Source of the DNA: Anaerolineaceae bacterium UBA6105
GTDB taxonomy: Bacteria; Chloroflexota; Anaerolineae; Anaerolineales; Anaerolineaceae
Direction of reading: 5' to 3'
Length of the DNA stretch: 17,334 nucleotides
NCBI GenBank assembly: GCA_002423495.1
Contig: DIWN01000082.1
Location: 346 to 17,679, forward strand
In this document: positions 7,017 through 14,728 of the stretch, piece after piece
How the letters are laid out: each line of letters opens with the position of its first letter
How positions within the stretch are numbered: position 1 is the first letter of the stretch
Translations under genes and position numbers: made by a program
Notes under the pieces: generated by a model
What the model was told of the DNA's origin: nothing
What the model saw: only the letters and a program-made list of their open reading frames with translations
Database searches by the model: none

Positions 7017-7982
7017 GTGACAGGAAATATGGAAATGGTAACACCAAAAATTGAACGGACTGAAGAGTCCCGCGATTATGGAAAATTTGCGATCAGCCCG
7101 CTTGATCGTGGTTTCGGTGTCACTCTGGGAAATGCCCTGCGCAGGACCTTGCTCTCTTCTTTGAAGGGTGCAGCGGTAAGCTCAGTGCGCATTACCGACG
7201 TGATGCACGAATTTAGCACCATCAAAGGTGTCCGCGAAGATGTCATTCAGGTGATGTTGCAGATCAAACTGCTGCGCTTCAAACTTCACAACGTTGAGAG
7301 CGCCACAATCAGCCTGGATGTAAAAGGCGAAGGCACGATCACGGCGGCAGATTTGCGCTGCCCACCCGAGGTGGAAGTCGTCAACCCCGATCTCTATTTA
7401 TTCAGCATCAACGATAAGGATGCCCACGTGGAGATGGATATGACGGTAGAATCCGGCAGAGGTTATCTTCCTGCGGGAGATCGCGCGGACAGACTGCCGA
7501 TTGGTGTGCTGCCTGTGGATGCAATTTTCTCGCCGGTACGGCGCGTAAATTGGAGCGTGGCAAACGCCCGCGTTGGTCAAAGCACCAACTTCGATCGCCT
7601 GCAGCTTGAAATCTGGACTGACGGCACCCTCTCCCCGGAGAAGGCACTGATTGAATCGTCCCAGCGTTTGATGGAGCAACTCCTCATCATCAGCGGTACT
7701 ACTGAAGAAGAACTCGTGAAACCCACGATCCAGGCTGAGGTTGAGACGCCGCTTGTTAGCAAGGACGTCATCGAAACCCCGATTGAAGCTCTGGACCTGA
7801 CTGTGCGAGTATTCAACGCGCTGAAGCGAACTGGCATCACTACTGTTGGTGATGTGCTGGATCTGCTGGACAAAGGCGAAAGTGCCATGCTGTCCATCCG
7901 AAATTTCGGTGATAAAAGTCTGACAGAGCTTAAAGACGCTATGGTCGAAAAAGGCTACTTGGAAAAAGAAGAAGTGGAGTAA
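7017..7982 (+). CDS. rpoA: DNA-directed RNA polymerase subunit alpha
   Basis: The alpha dimer scaffolds RNA polymerase assembly, and its C-terminal domain binds UP elements and activators. The product is 321 residues from GTG 7017. The N-terminal domain (about 1-235) contains SPLDRGFGVTLGNALRR; the C-terminal domain (about 256-315) contains LTVRVFNALKRTGI and IRNFGDKSLTELK. DNA-contact residues equivalent to E. coli R265, N268 and the G/K/S of the NxGxKS turn are kept. The start is uncertain: AGGGG (7006-7010) suits GTG 7017, while in-frame ATG 7029 and 7035 are alternatives. The ATG at 7035 would give the common MVTPKIE beginning and has AGGA 9 bases upstream. Confidence 0.95.
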   Translation: MTGNMEMVTPKIERTEESRDYGKFAISPLDRGFGVTLGNALRRTLLSSLKGAAVSSVRITDVMHEFSTIKGVREDVIQVMLQIKLLRFKLHNVESATISLDVKGEGTITAADLRCPPEVEVVNPDLYLFSINDKDAHVEMDMTVESGRGYLPAGDRADRLPIGVLPVDAIFSPVRRVNWSVANARVGQSTNFDRLQLEIWTDGTLSPEKALIESSQRLMEQLLIISGTTEEELVKPTIQAEVETPLVSKDVIETPIEALDLTVRVFNALKRTGITTVGDVLDLLDKGESAMLSIRNFGDKSLTELKDAMVEKGYLEKEEVE

Positions 7983-7988
7983 GAGGAT

Positions 7989-8372
7989 ATGCGGCATCAA
8001 GTTAAGGGATACCGGCTTAACAGAAGTATGGGTCATCGCACTTCCATGCGGAAGACCATGATCAAACAACTGTTCGAGCATGAAAAAATACAGACTACAC
8101 TGGCGAAGGCAAAGTCCATTCAGCCAGATGCTGAAAAGTTGATCACGCTGGCACGCAACGCGCAAAAAGGCGACGACACGTTGAAGATGAACGCACGTCG
8201 GCAGGCTGCAGCCAGCCTTGGTAACAACAGCAATGAAATTGTAAAGAAATTATTTGATGACATCGCTCCGCGTTTTGCGACCCGAAAGGGCGGCTACACG
8301 CGTCTGCTCAAACTTGGACCCAGGCTCGGTGACAATGCCGAGATGGTGCTGCTTGAGCTGGTGAGCGAGTAG
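7989..8372 (+). CDS. rplQ: 50S ribosomal protein L17
   Basis: L17 lies near the peptide exit tunnel of the 50S subunit. The 127-residue product opens MRHQVKGYRLNRSMGHRTSM, matching the invariant MRH start and the GHR(x)4R region of the family. It continues with LFEHEKIQTTLAKAK and ends with the GGYTRLLKLGPRLGDNAEM motif and LLELVSE. The ATG lies only 6 bases after the rpoA stop, with GAGG very close to it. The start is still firm because the N-terminus is conserved. rpoA-rplQ adjacency is the usual end of the alpha operon. Confidence 0.96.
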   Translation: MRHQVKGYRLNRSMGHRTSMRKTMIKQLFEHEKIQTTLAKAKSIQPDAEKLITLARNAQKGDDTLKMNARRQAAASLGNNSNEIVKKLFDDIAPRFATRKGGYTRLLKLGPRLGDNAEMVLLELVSE

Positions 8373-8392
8373 GCAGTAGCGTAGAAAGATTG

Positions 8393-8416
8393 GCCTTTCA
8401 CGAGAAAGCGAAAGGC
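8393..8416 (+). promoter_or_regulatory. Perfect stem-loop abutting the truA start codon
   Basis: GCCTTTC (8393-8399) and GAAAGGC (8410-8416) form a perfect 7-bp stem around a 10-base loop, ending on the base before the truA ATG at 8417. No U-run follows, so it is not a classical terminator. The only purine-rich stretches near the start lie in the loop and right arm, so folding could limit truA translation. The effect is inference. Confidence 0.4.
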
Positions 8417-9160
8417 ATGGCACATTACAAACTTATCCTCGCTTACGACGGCACGAATTACAACGGCTTTCAGAGGCAGGCAATCAAAACCAGCGTCCAG
8501 GCAACCTTCGAGGAAGCACTGCGGCGGCTGGGTTGGCAGGGCAGGTCAATTATGCCTTCGGGGCGCACCGATAGCGGTGTGCATGCCAGGGGGCAGGTGA
8601 TCAGTTTCAATTTGGACTGGAAACACCCCGACACTGACCTGCAAAACGCCTTGAATGCCTTTTTGCCGGCAGATATCGCGGTGCAGAGCGTGGCACAGGT
8701 GGCAGCGGATTTTCATCCCCGCTACGACGCGCTTCAACGCCAATATTGCTACCAGCTCTACTGGCAAGCCGCGCGCGACCCCCTGCGAGACAGGTACGCC
8801 TGGCGGCTTGAACGAAAGCCGGAACTTGCGCGAATGCAAGCAGCAGCAAATGACCTGCTCGGAGAGCACGATTTTATTGCTTTTGGCAAAGCGCTGAAAG
8901 AGGGCGCCACCACAACCCGCAGGATTTTTTCGGCGGATTGGGTGGAAGAGGAAGATGGTATGAGCTTCACGATTGTGGGCAATGCTTTCCTTTATCACAT
9001 GGTGCGCCGAATTGTGTACGTTTTGGTCAGGATCGGGCTTGGCGATTTGCCAACCGAGACTGTGCGGCTTGGGCTCGAAAGCGGCAGTACTGGCATTGTC
9101 AGCCTGGCACCTGCCCGCGGTCTGACCTTGGAAGCAGTGACCTTTAACGAGGATAAATAA
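8417..9160 (+). CDS. truA: tRNA pseudouridine(38-40) synthase TruA
   Basis: TruA converts uridines 38-40 of the tRNA anticodon arm to pseudouridine. The 247-residue product begins MAHYKLILAYDGTNYNGFQR and has the catalytic aspartate D52 in GRTDSGVHA. It also carries the RRIVYVLVRIG helix region and the conserved HMVR near the C-terminal half. I place the start at ATG 8417; an in-frame TTG at 8390 would add nine residues not typical of the family. The gene sits between rplQ and rplM, a common position in Gram-positive bacteria and Chloroflexota. It is probably co-transcribed, but a hairpin ends at its start codon. Confidence 0.95.
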   Translation: MAHYKLILAYDGTNYNGFQRQAIKTSVQATFEEALRRLGWQGRSIMPSGRTDSGVHARGQVISFNLDWKHPDTDLQNALNAFLPADIAVQSVAQVAADFHPRYDALQRQYCYQLYWQAARDPLRDRYAWRLERKPELARMQAAANDLLGEHDFIAFGKALKEGATTTRRIFSADWVEEEDGMSFTIVGNAFLYHMVRRIVYVLVRIGLGDLPTETVRLGLESGSTGIVSLAPARGLTLEAVTFNEDK

Positions 9161-9218
9161 GAGATTGTTTGCCCAGCCTGCAAGGCCGGGTATGTATTTT
9201 GAAAACGGAGAAGTAAAA

Positions 9219-9650
9219 GTGGAAAAAACATACATTCCAAAAGGAAAAATGACTGGAGAATGGTATCTGGTGGATGCCTCCGGTCAGACCCTTGGTCGCC
9301 TGGCGACCAAAATTGCAGGGCTGCTAATTGGCAAACATCGCCCGGATTACACCCCCGGTGTGGTTCTTGAAGATCATGTGGTTGTGATTAATGCCGAAAA
9401 GATCAACGTTAACCAAACCCGTGAGGAAGAGAAGAAGTACTATCGACACTCAGGTTATCCCGGTGGTCTGAAAGAAGTGAGTTATAAGCGCCAGATGGAA
9501 AACCATCCGGACCGCATTATCCGCTTTGCGGTACGCGGCATGCTCCCAAAGAACCGCCTTACAGCGCGTTATCTTGATAATCTGAAAATTTATGCTGGTT
9601 CTGAACACCCCCACCAGGGTCAAGAACCCAAGCCTATTTTTGATAAGTAG
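9219..9650 (+). CDS. rplM: 50S ribosomal protein L13
   Basis: L13 is an early-assembly 23S rRNA-binding protein. From GTG 9219 the product is 143 residues, the family norm, beginning (M)EKTYIPKGKMTGEWYLVDAS and containing TLGRLATKIAGLLIGKH, YRHSGYPGGLK and VRGMLPKNRL. GGAGAAG at 9207-9213 sits 5 bases upstream, supporting GTG. An in-frame ATG at 9192 and TTG at 9165 would add a tail not expected in L13. rpsI follows after 12 bases, the usual rplM-rpsI pair. Confidence 0.95.
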   Translation: MEKTYIPKGKMTGEWYLVDASGQTLGRLATKIAGLLIGKHRPDYTPGVVLEDHVVVINAEKINVNQTREEEKKYYRHSGYPGGLKEVSYKRQMENHPDRIIRFAVRGMLPKNRLTARYLDNLKIYAGSEHPHQGQEPKPIFDK

Positions 9651-9662
9651 TAAAGAGGAATT

Positions 9663-10055
9663 ATGGCACAATACATAGAAGCAGTTGGACGACGCAAACA
9701 AAGTACTGCCCGTGTGCGGGTTTTCCCCGGCAGCGGCAGCTTTATTGTCAATGAGAAACCCCTGACCGATTACTTTCCGCGCACTGGGGATGCCCCTGCG
9801 ATCCTGAACGCAATCGAAGTCACTGGTCAGAGCGCATCTGCCTTTGATATCACCGTCAAAGTACAGGGTGGTGGCGTCAGCGGTCAGCGCGACGCGGTCA
9901 AACTTGGTTTGGCACGCGCACTCCTCTCTGCGGACGAGAGTGTGCGACCTGCCTTGCGCGCCGAGGGTTTGCTGACGCGCGACGCCCGTGTGAAGGAACG
10001 CAAGAAGCCAGGTCTCAAGCGCGCCCGTAAGGCTCCTACCTACACCAAGCGTTAG
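9663..10055 (+). CDS. rpsI: 30S ribosomal protein S9
   Basis: S9 sits in the 30S head; its C-terminal arginine reaches the P-site tRNA anticodon loop. The 130-residue product begins MAQYIEAVGRRKQSTARVRV and has VQGGGVSGQRDAVKLGLARALL. It ends KKPGLKRARKAPTYTKR, with the expected terminal Lys-Arg. AGAGGAA lies just before the ATG. It is the last gene of the ribosomal cluster; a strong stem-loop follows 58 bases after the stop. Confidence 0.97.
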   Translation: MAQYIEAVGRRKQSTARVRVFPGSGSFIVNEKPLTDYFPRTGDAPAILNAIEVTGQSASAFDITVKVQGGGVSGQRDAVKLGLARALLSADESVRPALRAEGLLTRDARVKERKKPGLKRARKAPTYTKR

Positions 10056-10102
10056 TTTTGGTTCCCGCCTGCCAGCCTGCCTGGTATGTTGGGATCGGGT
10101 AA

Positions 10103-10111
10103 TGTTACAAT
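10103..10111 (+). promoter_or_regulatory. Possible extended -10 promoter for the mazG-murJ operon
   Basis: TGTTACAAT matches the extended -10 form (TGn then TACAAT at 10106-10111). No convincing -35 box lies 16-18 bases upstream. Transcription would begin around 10117-10120, inside the left arm of the rpsI terminator. Such a transcript could not form the full stem and would escape termination. This is weak evidence; the mazG gene needs some promoter because the terminator separates it from rpsI. Confidence 0.25.
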
Positions 10112-10113
10112 TA

Positions 10114-10150
10114 AAAGGCTGCCCAGCTTAACTTGGGCAGCCTTTGCATG
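10114..10150 (+). terminator. Terminator of the ribosomal protein cluster
   Basis: AAAGGCTGCCCA (10114-10125) and TGGGCAGCCTTT (10134-10145) form a perfect 12-bp stem with an 8-base loop, 58 bases after the rpsI stop. The U-tract is short (TTT within the stem end, then GCATGTTTATT). The arms begin with AAA, so a mirrored structure could also work on the other strand. It marks the boundary between the ribosomal cluster and the mazG-murJ genes. Confidence 0.85.
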
Positions 10151-10171
10151 TTTATTAAGGAAGCTGAATAG

Positions 10172-11662
10172 ATGACTGGACGAGGAATAACTATTGTTGG
10201 ATTGGGACCTGCGGGGGTGGAATACTTAACCCGTGAAGCCTGGGCTCATCTTGAAAACTGCGAGGAGATTTGGCTGCGCACAAAGTTCCATCCAGCTGTT
10301 GCTGGGTTGCCAGAAGGCTTGCAGGTGCGCAGTTTTGATGAGATTTATGACTTCAACGATGATATCGGCGTGGTACTCGAGACCATCATTCAGCAGGTCA
10401 TGGAACTGGGCAAACGTGAGCAAGGGGTGACCTACGGCGTGCCTGGCAGCCCATTTGTGGCTGAGGAGACGGTCAGTGAGCTGATGAAGTCAGTCGCAGG
10501 CAGTGATTTGCCAATCCGACTGATAGACGGCGTCAGCTTCATCGAACCGGTGTGTTCGGCGCTAGGGATCGACCTGCACCCGCAGATGGTGTTGGCAGAC
10601 GCGCTGCACCTGGCGCGGCTCGAAGTGCCTTCCTTCCCTCCGACAATTCCGGCTATTATTTCGCAATTGGACAGCAGCTTTGAAGCCAGCGAACTCAAGC
10701 TGACCCTGATGGCAAATTACCCCCAGGAACATTCCGTGATGCTGGTGCATAATGCCGGCAATTCAGACGAGATCGTCGAGAAGCTGGCACTTTATGAGAT
10801 TGACCAGTCTGTGCATCTGGGCTTGCTGAGTTGCCTGTACCTGCCGCCCCTGAGCCAGGGCGCGTCCTTTGAGGACTTCCAGGAGATCATTGCCCGCCTG
10901 CGCCGCCATGATGGCTGCCCCTGGGATCGCGAGCAGACTCACCTGAGCCTGCGCCCCTACCTGTTGGAGGAGGCCTACGAGGTCCTGGAAGCCTTGGACC
11001 AGGAAGACAGCCAGCACCTGCGCGAAGAACTGGGCGATCTCCTGCTGCAGATCGGTTTGCATGCCCAGATCGCGACTGAGGATGAAGACTTCCTCATGAG
11101 CGAAGTCCTCCAGGGCATTAATTCCAAGCTGATCCGACGGCATCCGCACGTTTTCTCGGATATAGATGCGGACTCGGTCGATAAAGTGCTCACCAACTGG
11201 GAAAAGATCAAGGCAGACGAGCGTAAGGATAACGGCGAGAGCCAAAAAGGCATGCTGGATGGCATTCCACTCAGCCTGCCGGCACTCTCGCAGGCAAATC
11301 AGATCCAGCGCCGCGCGAAGCGCGTGGGCTTCGACTGGCAGACCATCGAACCGGTCATTGCCAAAGTGCATGAAGAACTGGGTGAGCTGCGCGATGCCCA
11401 AACCGATGAAGAGAGACAGGCTGAGGCCGGTGATGTGCTGTTTGCGGTGGTGAATTTGGTGCGCTGGCTGAAGGTTGACCCTGAAATTGCCCTGCGCGAG
11501 ACCAATCTGCGCTTCCGCAAGCGCTTTGCCTATATCGAAAAGAAGGCGGCGGAGCAGGGTAAAAGCGTTGATCAGTTGAGTTTTGAAGAAATGGATCAAA
11601 TCTGGGAAGCCGCCAAAGTGGCTTTCAAGCAAGAATTGGATAAGGACGCGGATCGTGGATAA
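10172..11662 (+). CDS. mazG: Tetrapyrrole methylase/MazG nucleotide pyrophosphohydrolase fusion (YabN-like)
   Basis: A 496-residue two-part protein. Residues 1 to about 225 resemble SAM-dependent tetrapyrrole methylases (IVGLGPAG at 8-15; YGVPGSPFVAEE at 88-99). Residues from about 235 form a MazG nucleotide pyrophosphohydrolase, which hydrolyses NTPs to NMP and pyrophosphate. Two MazG repeats are visible: CPWDREQTHLSLRPYLLEE (249-267) with metal-binding E267xxE270 and E286xxD289, and a second with E402xxE405 and E418xxD421. This layout is known from B. subtilis YabN; the methylase substrate is not established. AAGGAAG (10157-10163) lies 8 bases before the ATG. The 3' end overlaps murJ by 8 bases. 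Confidence 0.93.
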   Translation: MTGRGITIVGLGPAGVEYLTREAWAHLENCEEIWLRTKFHPAVAGLPEGLQVRSFDEIYDFNDDIGVVLETIIQQVMELGKREQGVTYGVPGSPFVAEETVSELMKSVAGSDLPIRLIDGVSFIEPVCSALGIDLHPQMVLADALHLARLEVPSFPPTIPAIISQLDSSFEASELKLTLMANYPQEHSVMLVHNAGNSDEIVEKLALYEIDQSVHLGLLSCLYLPPLSQGASFEDFQEIIARLRRHDGCPWDREQTHLSLRPYLLEEAYEVLEALDQEDSQHLREELGDLLLQIGLHAQIATEDEDFLMSEVLQGINSKLIRRHPHVFSDIDADSVDKVLTNWEKIKADERKDNGESQKGMLDGIPLSLPALSQANQIQRRAKRVGFDWQTIEPVIAKVHEELGELRDAQTDEERQAEAGDVLFAVVNLVRWLKVDPEIALRETNLRFRKRFAYIEKKAAEQGKSVDQLSFEEMDQIWEAAKVAFKQELDKDADRG

Positions 11663-13325
11663 TTCCGAAAATACGCCAAAGACGCCAATCGGAAGCGAGC
11701 CTAAGATCGCTGCGCCTGAAACACAGGCAGAGGCATGCGGCATAAGCACAGCCCAGGCCGGGCGGCAGATTGCGCGCGCGGCTGGAATCGTGATGATTGC
11801 TTACTTCCTCAGCACGATGGTAGGGATAGTGCGGGGTATGGTCGTTTCAAATGCTTTTGGCACCAGCGTGTCCCTGGATTCCTTCAATGCCGCCAACCGT
11901 GTGACCGAGCTGCTCTTCAACCTGACGGCTGGAGGCGCACTGGGTTCCGCGTTTATCCCGATGTTTACAGGTTTCTTGACGCGCAAAGACCAAAAGGGCG
12001 CCTGGAGGCTGGCTTCGGGGGTGGTCAATTCGGTGTTGATCGTGTTGATTGTGGTTTCGACCCTGATGTGGATTTTTGCACCATTCCTGGTGGAGAGCGG
12101 TTTGTTTGCGATGGTGCCAGATTCCAGTGCCGCGCAGGTGGCTGAGACAGCCCGCCTGCTGCGAATCATGCTGCCAACCGTGATCATTTTTGGGATCAGC
12201 GGCCTGGTGATGGGCATGCTGAACGCGCACCAGGTTTTCCTTTGGCCTGCGCTGGCGCCCGCTGCCTATTCGCTCGGCATCATCCTGGGGGTTTGGCTGC
12301 TGCCAGCTTCCTGGGGGATCGACCGCCTGGCGATTGGAACTGTCATGGGCGCTACCGGGCATTTGCTGCTGCAATTGCCTGCGCTATTCCGCCTGCCTGC
12401 CCGAGGTTACGAGCTCTCTGCAGGTTTCAGGGATGGACCGGTACGCAAAGTGCTGCGTCTGATGCTGCCGCGGATATTTGGCGCTGGCATTGTGCAGTTG
12501 AATTTTGTGGCCAACACCATTATCAGTCTTTCGCTCGGGGCAGGATCCGTGAGCGCTCTTACCTGGGCATTCACGCTGATGCTGATGCCACAGGCGGCGA
12601 TTGCGCAGTCTGCTGGAATAGCCTCACTGCCCACGCTCTCAGCGCAGGTAGAACTGGGAAAATTCGCGGATTTTCGCCAGACACTGTCAAGCATTGTGCG
12701 CGTCATGCTTTTGCTGGCACTGCCCGCGACTATCGGGCTTGTCTTTTTGCGCGTGCCTTTGGTGCGGGTTTTGTATGAGCGCGGCAGCTTCGACGCCACA
12801 TCCACCCAAATGGTAGCCTGGGCGCTGCTCTGGTACGCCCTGGGGTTGACCGGACACAGCCTGGTGGAAGTGTTAAGCCGTGCTTTTTACGCCATGCACG
12901 ACACCAAAACCCCGGTTTTTGTTGGGGTCGCGGCCATGACGGGCAATATTCTGCTTTCCTTTTTCTTCTCCGGTCTTTTCAGCCACATCGGCTGGCTGCC
13001 CTTGGGCGGTCTGGCGCTGGCCAATACCACGGCAACCGCGGTGGAATGCCTGGTTCTGTTCGCGATCATGCGCCGGCGTTTGCAAGGAGTGGGCGGGAAG
13101 CAAATCCTGCGAACTGGGCTTTTAGCTCTGGCAGCAAGCGCAGTGATGGGCTTGGTGCTGGTCGGATGGATGGCGATATTTGGGGGTTTGAGCAAGTTCC
13201 TGGTATTAGGCGTGGGCGTTATTTTGGGGGTGCTGACCTACGGTGTGATGCTGAAGCTGCTGAAAGTGCCCGAGTTGGATTCAATCTTACTGCGCATAAA
13301 AAGCAAGCTGGCTGAAAAAGGCTGA
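11655..13325 (+). CDS. murJ: MurJ-family lipid II flippase-like membrane protein
   Basis: MurJ proteins flip lipid II across the cytoplasmic membrane for peptidoglycan synthesis (MOP exporter superfamily). The 556-residue product has a hydrophilic N-terminal extension of about 36 residues, then about 14 hydrophobic segments. Family marks are GGALGSAFIPMF (93-104), LYERGSFDATST (373-384) and AFYAMHDTKTPV (410-421). By hand alignment, three of the four arginines essential in E. coli MurJ are replaced (T54 for R18, F88 for R52, T307 for R270), while R60 (R24) and D75 (D39) remain. GTG 11655 is chosen: AAGGA (11642-11646) is 8 bases upstream. It overlaps mazG by 8 bases, so coupling is likely. 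Exact substrate is uncertain. Confidence 0.88.
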   Translation: MDNSENTPKTPIGSEPKIAAPETQAEACGISTAQAGRQIARAAGIVMIAYFLSTMVGIVRGMVVSNAFGTSVSLDSFNAANRVTELLFNLTAGGALGSAFIPMFTGFLTRKDQKGAWRLASGVVNSVLIVLIVVSTLMWIFAPFLVESGLFAMVPDSSAAQVAETARLLRIMLPTVIIFGISGLVMGMLNAHQVFLWPALAPAAYSLGIILGVWLLPASWGIDRLAIGTVMGATGHLLLQLPALFRLPARGYELSAGFRDGPVRKVLRLMLPRIFGAGIVQLNFVANTIISLSLGAGSVSALTWAFTLMLMPQAAIAQSAGIASLPTLSAQVELGKFADFRQTLSSIVRVMLLLALPATIGLVFLRVPLVRVLYERGSFDATSTQMVAWALLWYALGLTGHSLVEVLSRAFYAMHDTKTPVFVGVAAMTGNILLSFFFSGLFSHIGWLPLGGLALANTTATAVECLVLFAIMRRRLQGVGGKQILRTGLLALAASAVMGLVLVGWMAIFGGLSKFLVLGVGVILGVLTYGVMLKLLKVPELDSILLRIKSKLAEKG

Positions 13326-13366
13326 AGGTATTGCCAGAGCTGACCAGTTGGTTGGCTTGATAAAAA

Positions 13367-14233
13367 ATGGTTGAACTCCCTTCTTCTTTCCTGAAAGAAT
13401 TAACAGCCCTTGGTTTAGGGGAAGAGGCTGAAGCGTCGCTTACTGGCTTTGCCAGGCGGCACTTAGGCCGGATGAAGGACCTGGCGGAAAGAGCTTACGA
13501 GGGTAATGTGCCTGACTTCCCAATTTGCCGACATCACCCTCTTGGGAGGCTGGCAGTTCTGATCTGGAAGCTGGCTGAGATTCGGCGCAGCTACGAGGCT
13601 CTCGGCGTCAATCCGGAGATTATTGCAGACACATTCAGCGATATTACCCTGCGGCAGCGTTTGTATTTCCAGAACACTGGCAAGATAGGTTTGAGCCGCA
13701 CGGATTGCGTCTGGCTGCGGCACCTGGTGAACGTCCAGATTTTTAAGCTGGGCGTGCTGCAATATCAGCCGACCAGGATGTTTTACCTGGAAACTTACGA
13801 GGACGGCAGTCCGTTTTTTGTAATCAGCGAGGCGCAAAAATCCCGGTTGCCGGCAGGAACACCCGTACTGAACGCGCACATCCAAACAGGAGCAGACCTG
13901 GAGCCGGAGCGTGTGGCTGAGTCACTCCAGATGGCAAGAGATTTCTTCAAAGAGATTTTCCCAGGGACTCACTTCCGGACGATAGTGTGCTATTCATGGT
14001 TATTGCATTCGGGCTTGCAGGACTTATTGCCGCCAAATAGTCGGATATTGCAATTCGCGAAAAATTTTGAGGTGATCAGTGAATCGGGGGATAAAAGACA
14101 GGCAGTGGAGCGCATCTTCGACAGGCGCTACCGGCGCAAGGCAGATTATCCTCAGCAGACGAGCCTGCAGCAGGTAGCATATCGCGACCTTTCCAAGCTT
14201 GGTTACGCCCTTGGAATCTTTTACCTGGATTGA
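13367..14233 (+). CDS. Putative two-domain GNAT-like acyltransferase
   Basis: A 288-residue soluble protein. The C-terminal half (about 120-288) resembles GNAT-like C-terminal domains found with a dedicated N-terminal helical domain in bacterial acyltransferase-domain proteins. It carries VQIFKLGVLQYQPTRMFYLE (123-142), then VLNAHIQTGADL (167-178), ESLQMARDFFKEIFP (185-199), CYSWLLHSGLQDLLPPNS (208-225) and ILQFAKNFEV (227-236). The N-terminal half is mostly helical with no motif I can name. Substrate and pathway are unknown. It follows murJ by 41 bases and has no clear Shine-Dalgarno site before ATG 13367. It may share the murJ transcript. It converges with the DUF212 gene, 27 bases away; no terminator hairpin is visible between them. 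Confidence 0.7.
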   Translation: MVELPSSFLKELTALGLGEEAEASLTGFARRHLGRMKDLAERAYEGNVPDFPICRHHPLGRLAVLIWKLAEIRRSYEALGVNPEIIADTFSDITLRQRLYFQNTGKIGLSRTDCVWLRHLVNVQIFKLGVLQYQPTRMFYLETYEDGSPFFVISEAQKSRLPAGTPVLNAHIQTGADLEPERVAESLQMARDFFKEIFPGTHFRTIVCYSWLLHSGLQDLLPPNSRILQFAKNFEVISESGDKRQAVERIFDRRYRRKADYPQQTSLQQVAYRDLSKLGYALGIFYLD

Positions 14234-14260
14234 ATTGTTACCTGGTGGATATGAACCGGG

Positions 14261-14728
14261 CTAACTCCAGACCATAACCCACTGCACCGCCAGCGCAATT
14301 GCTACACCAAAAAACACACCTACAATTGCTTCGCCGGGGGTGTGACCGATAATTTCCCGCAGGTAAGAAACTTCAGTTTCATCCAGCTTTTTCAGATGCA
14401 GCAGCTCGCGCGCGATCTGGTTGATACGTTCAGCGTGAAAGCCGGCTTGCCGGCGTACACCGGTGGCGTCGTAGACGACGATGCCAGTGACCGCGAGTGC
14501 CAAGGCAAATATGGGGCTATCCCAACCTGCATTCATCCCTATCGAAGCTGTTGCAGCGGTCATCAGGGTTGAATGCGAAGATGGCATGCCTCCGGCGCTC
14601 AGCAACAGCGTCCAGTCCCAGCGTTTGTGGCGAAGGTATTCCATAGGCACTTTGATCAACTGTGCCAGGACCCAACTGAACATGGTCGAGACACCAACCG
14701 GATTGGTGAAAAAATCCATCATGCTCAC
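14261..14728 (-). CDS. Divergent PAP2 family membrane protein (DUF212, YuiD-like)
   Basis: A 155-residue membrane protein of the DUF212 family, related to PAP2 phosphatases. The family motifs are GGMPSSHS (46-53), YDATGVRRQAG (86-96) and GHTPGE (128-133). Hydrophobic segments lie at about 13-30, 55-68, 73-88 and 134-153. PAP2 relatives act on lipid phosphates; the substrate of this family is not established. The GTG at 14728 overlaps the xseB stop (GTGA), with GGTGAG 5 bases upstream. ATG codons at 14722 and 14719 are alternatives that would shorten it by two or three residues. It is the last gene of the xseA-xseB operon. Confidence 0.9.
   Translation of the reverse strand: MSMMDFFTNPVGVSTMFSWVLAQLIKVPMEYLRHKRWDWTLLLSAGGMPSSHSTLMTAATASIGMNAGWDSPIFALALAVTGIVVYDATGVRRQAGFHAERINQIARELLHLKKLDETEVSYLREIIGHTPGEAIVGVFFGVAIALAVQWVMVWS

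Noticed and set aside
7398..8165. A 255-codon open frame on the minus strand opposite rpoA and rplQ
   Set aside because: It overlaps two certain genes and its translation looks like low-complexity shadow sequence with no start-site signal.
9161..9218. Promoter before rplM
   Set aside because: Candidates such as TTTGCC and TATGTA match the consensus at only about half the positions; not enough to call.
10763..11749. A 328-codon open frame on the minus strand opposite mazG
   Set aside because: It lies fully antisense to the well-supported MazG domains, its product shows no recognisable motif, and long antisense frames are common opposite such codon usage.
14234..14260. Bidirectional terminator between the converging genes
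   Set aside because: The 27-base gap shows no convincing inverted repeat.
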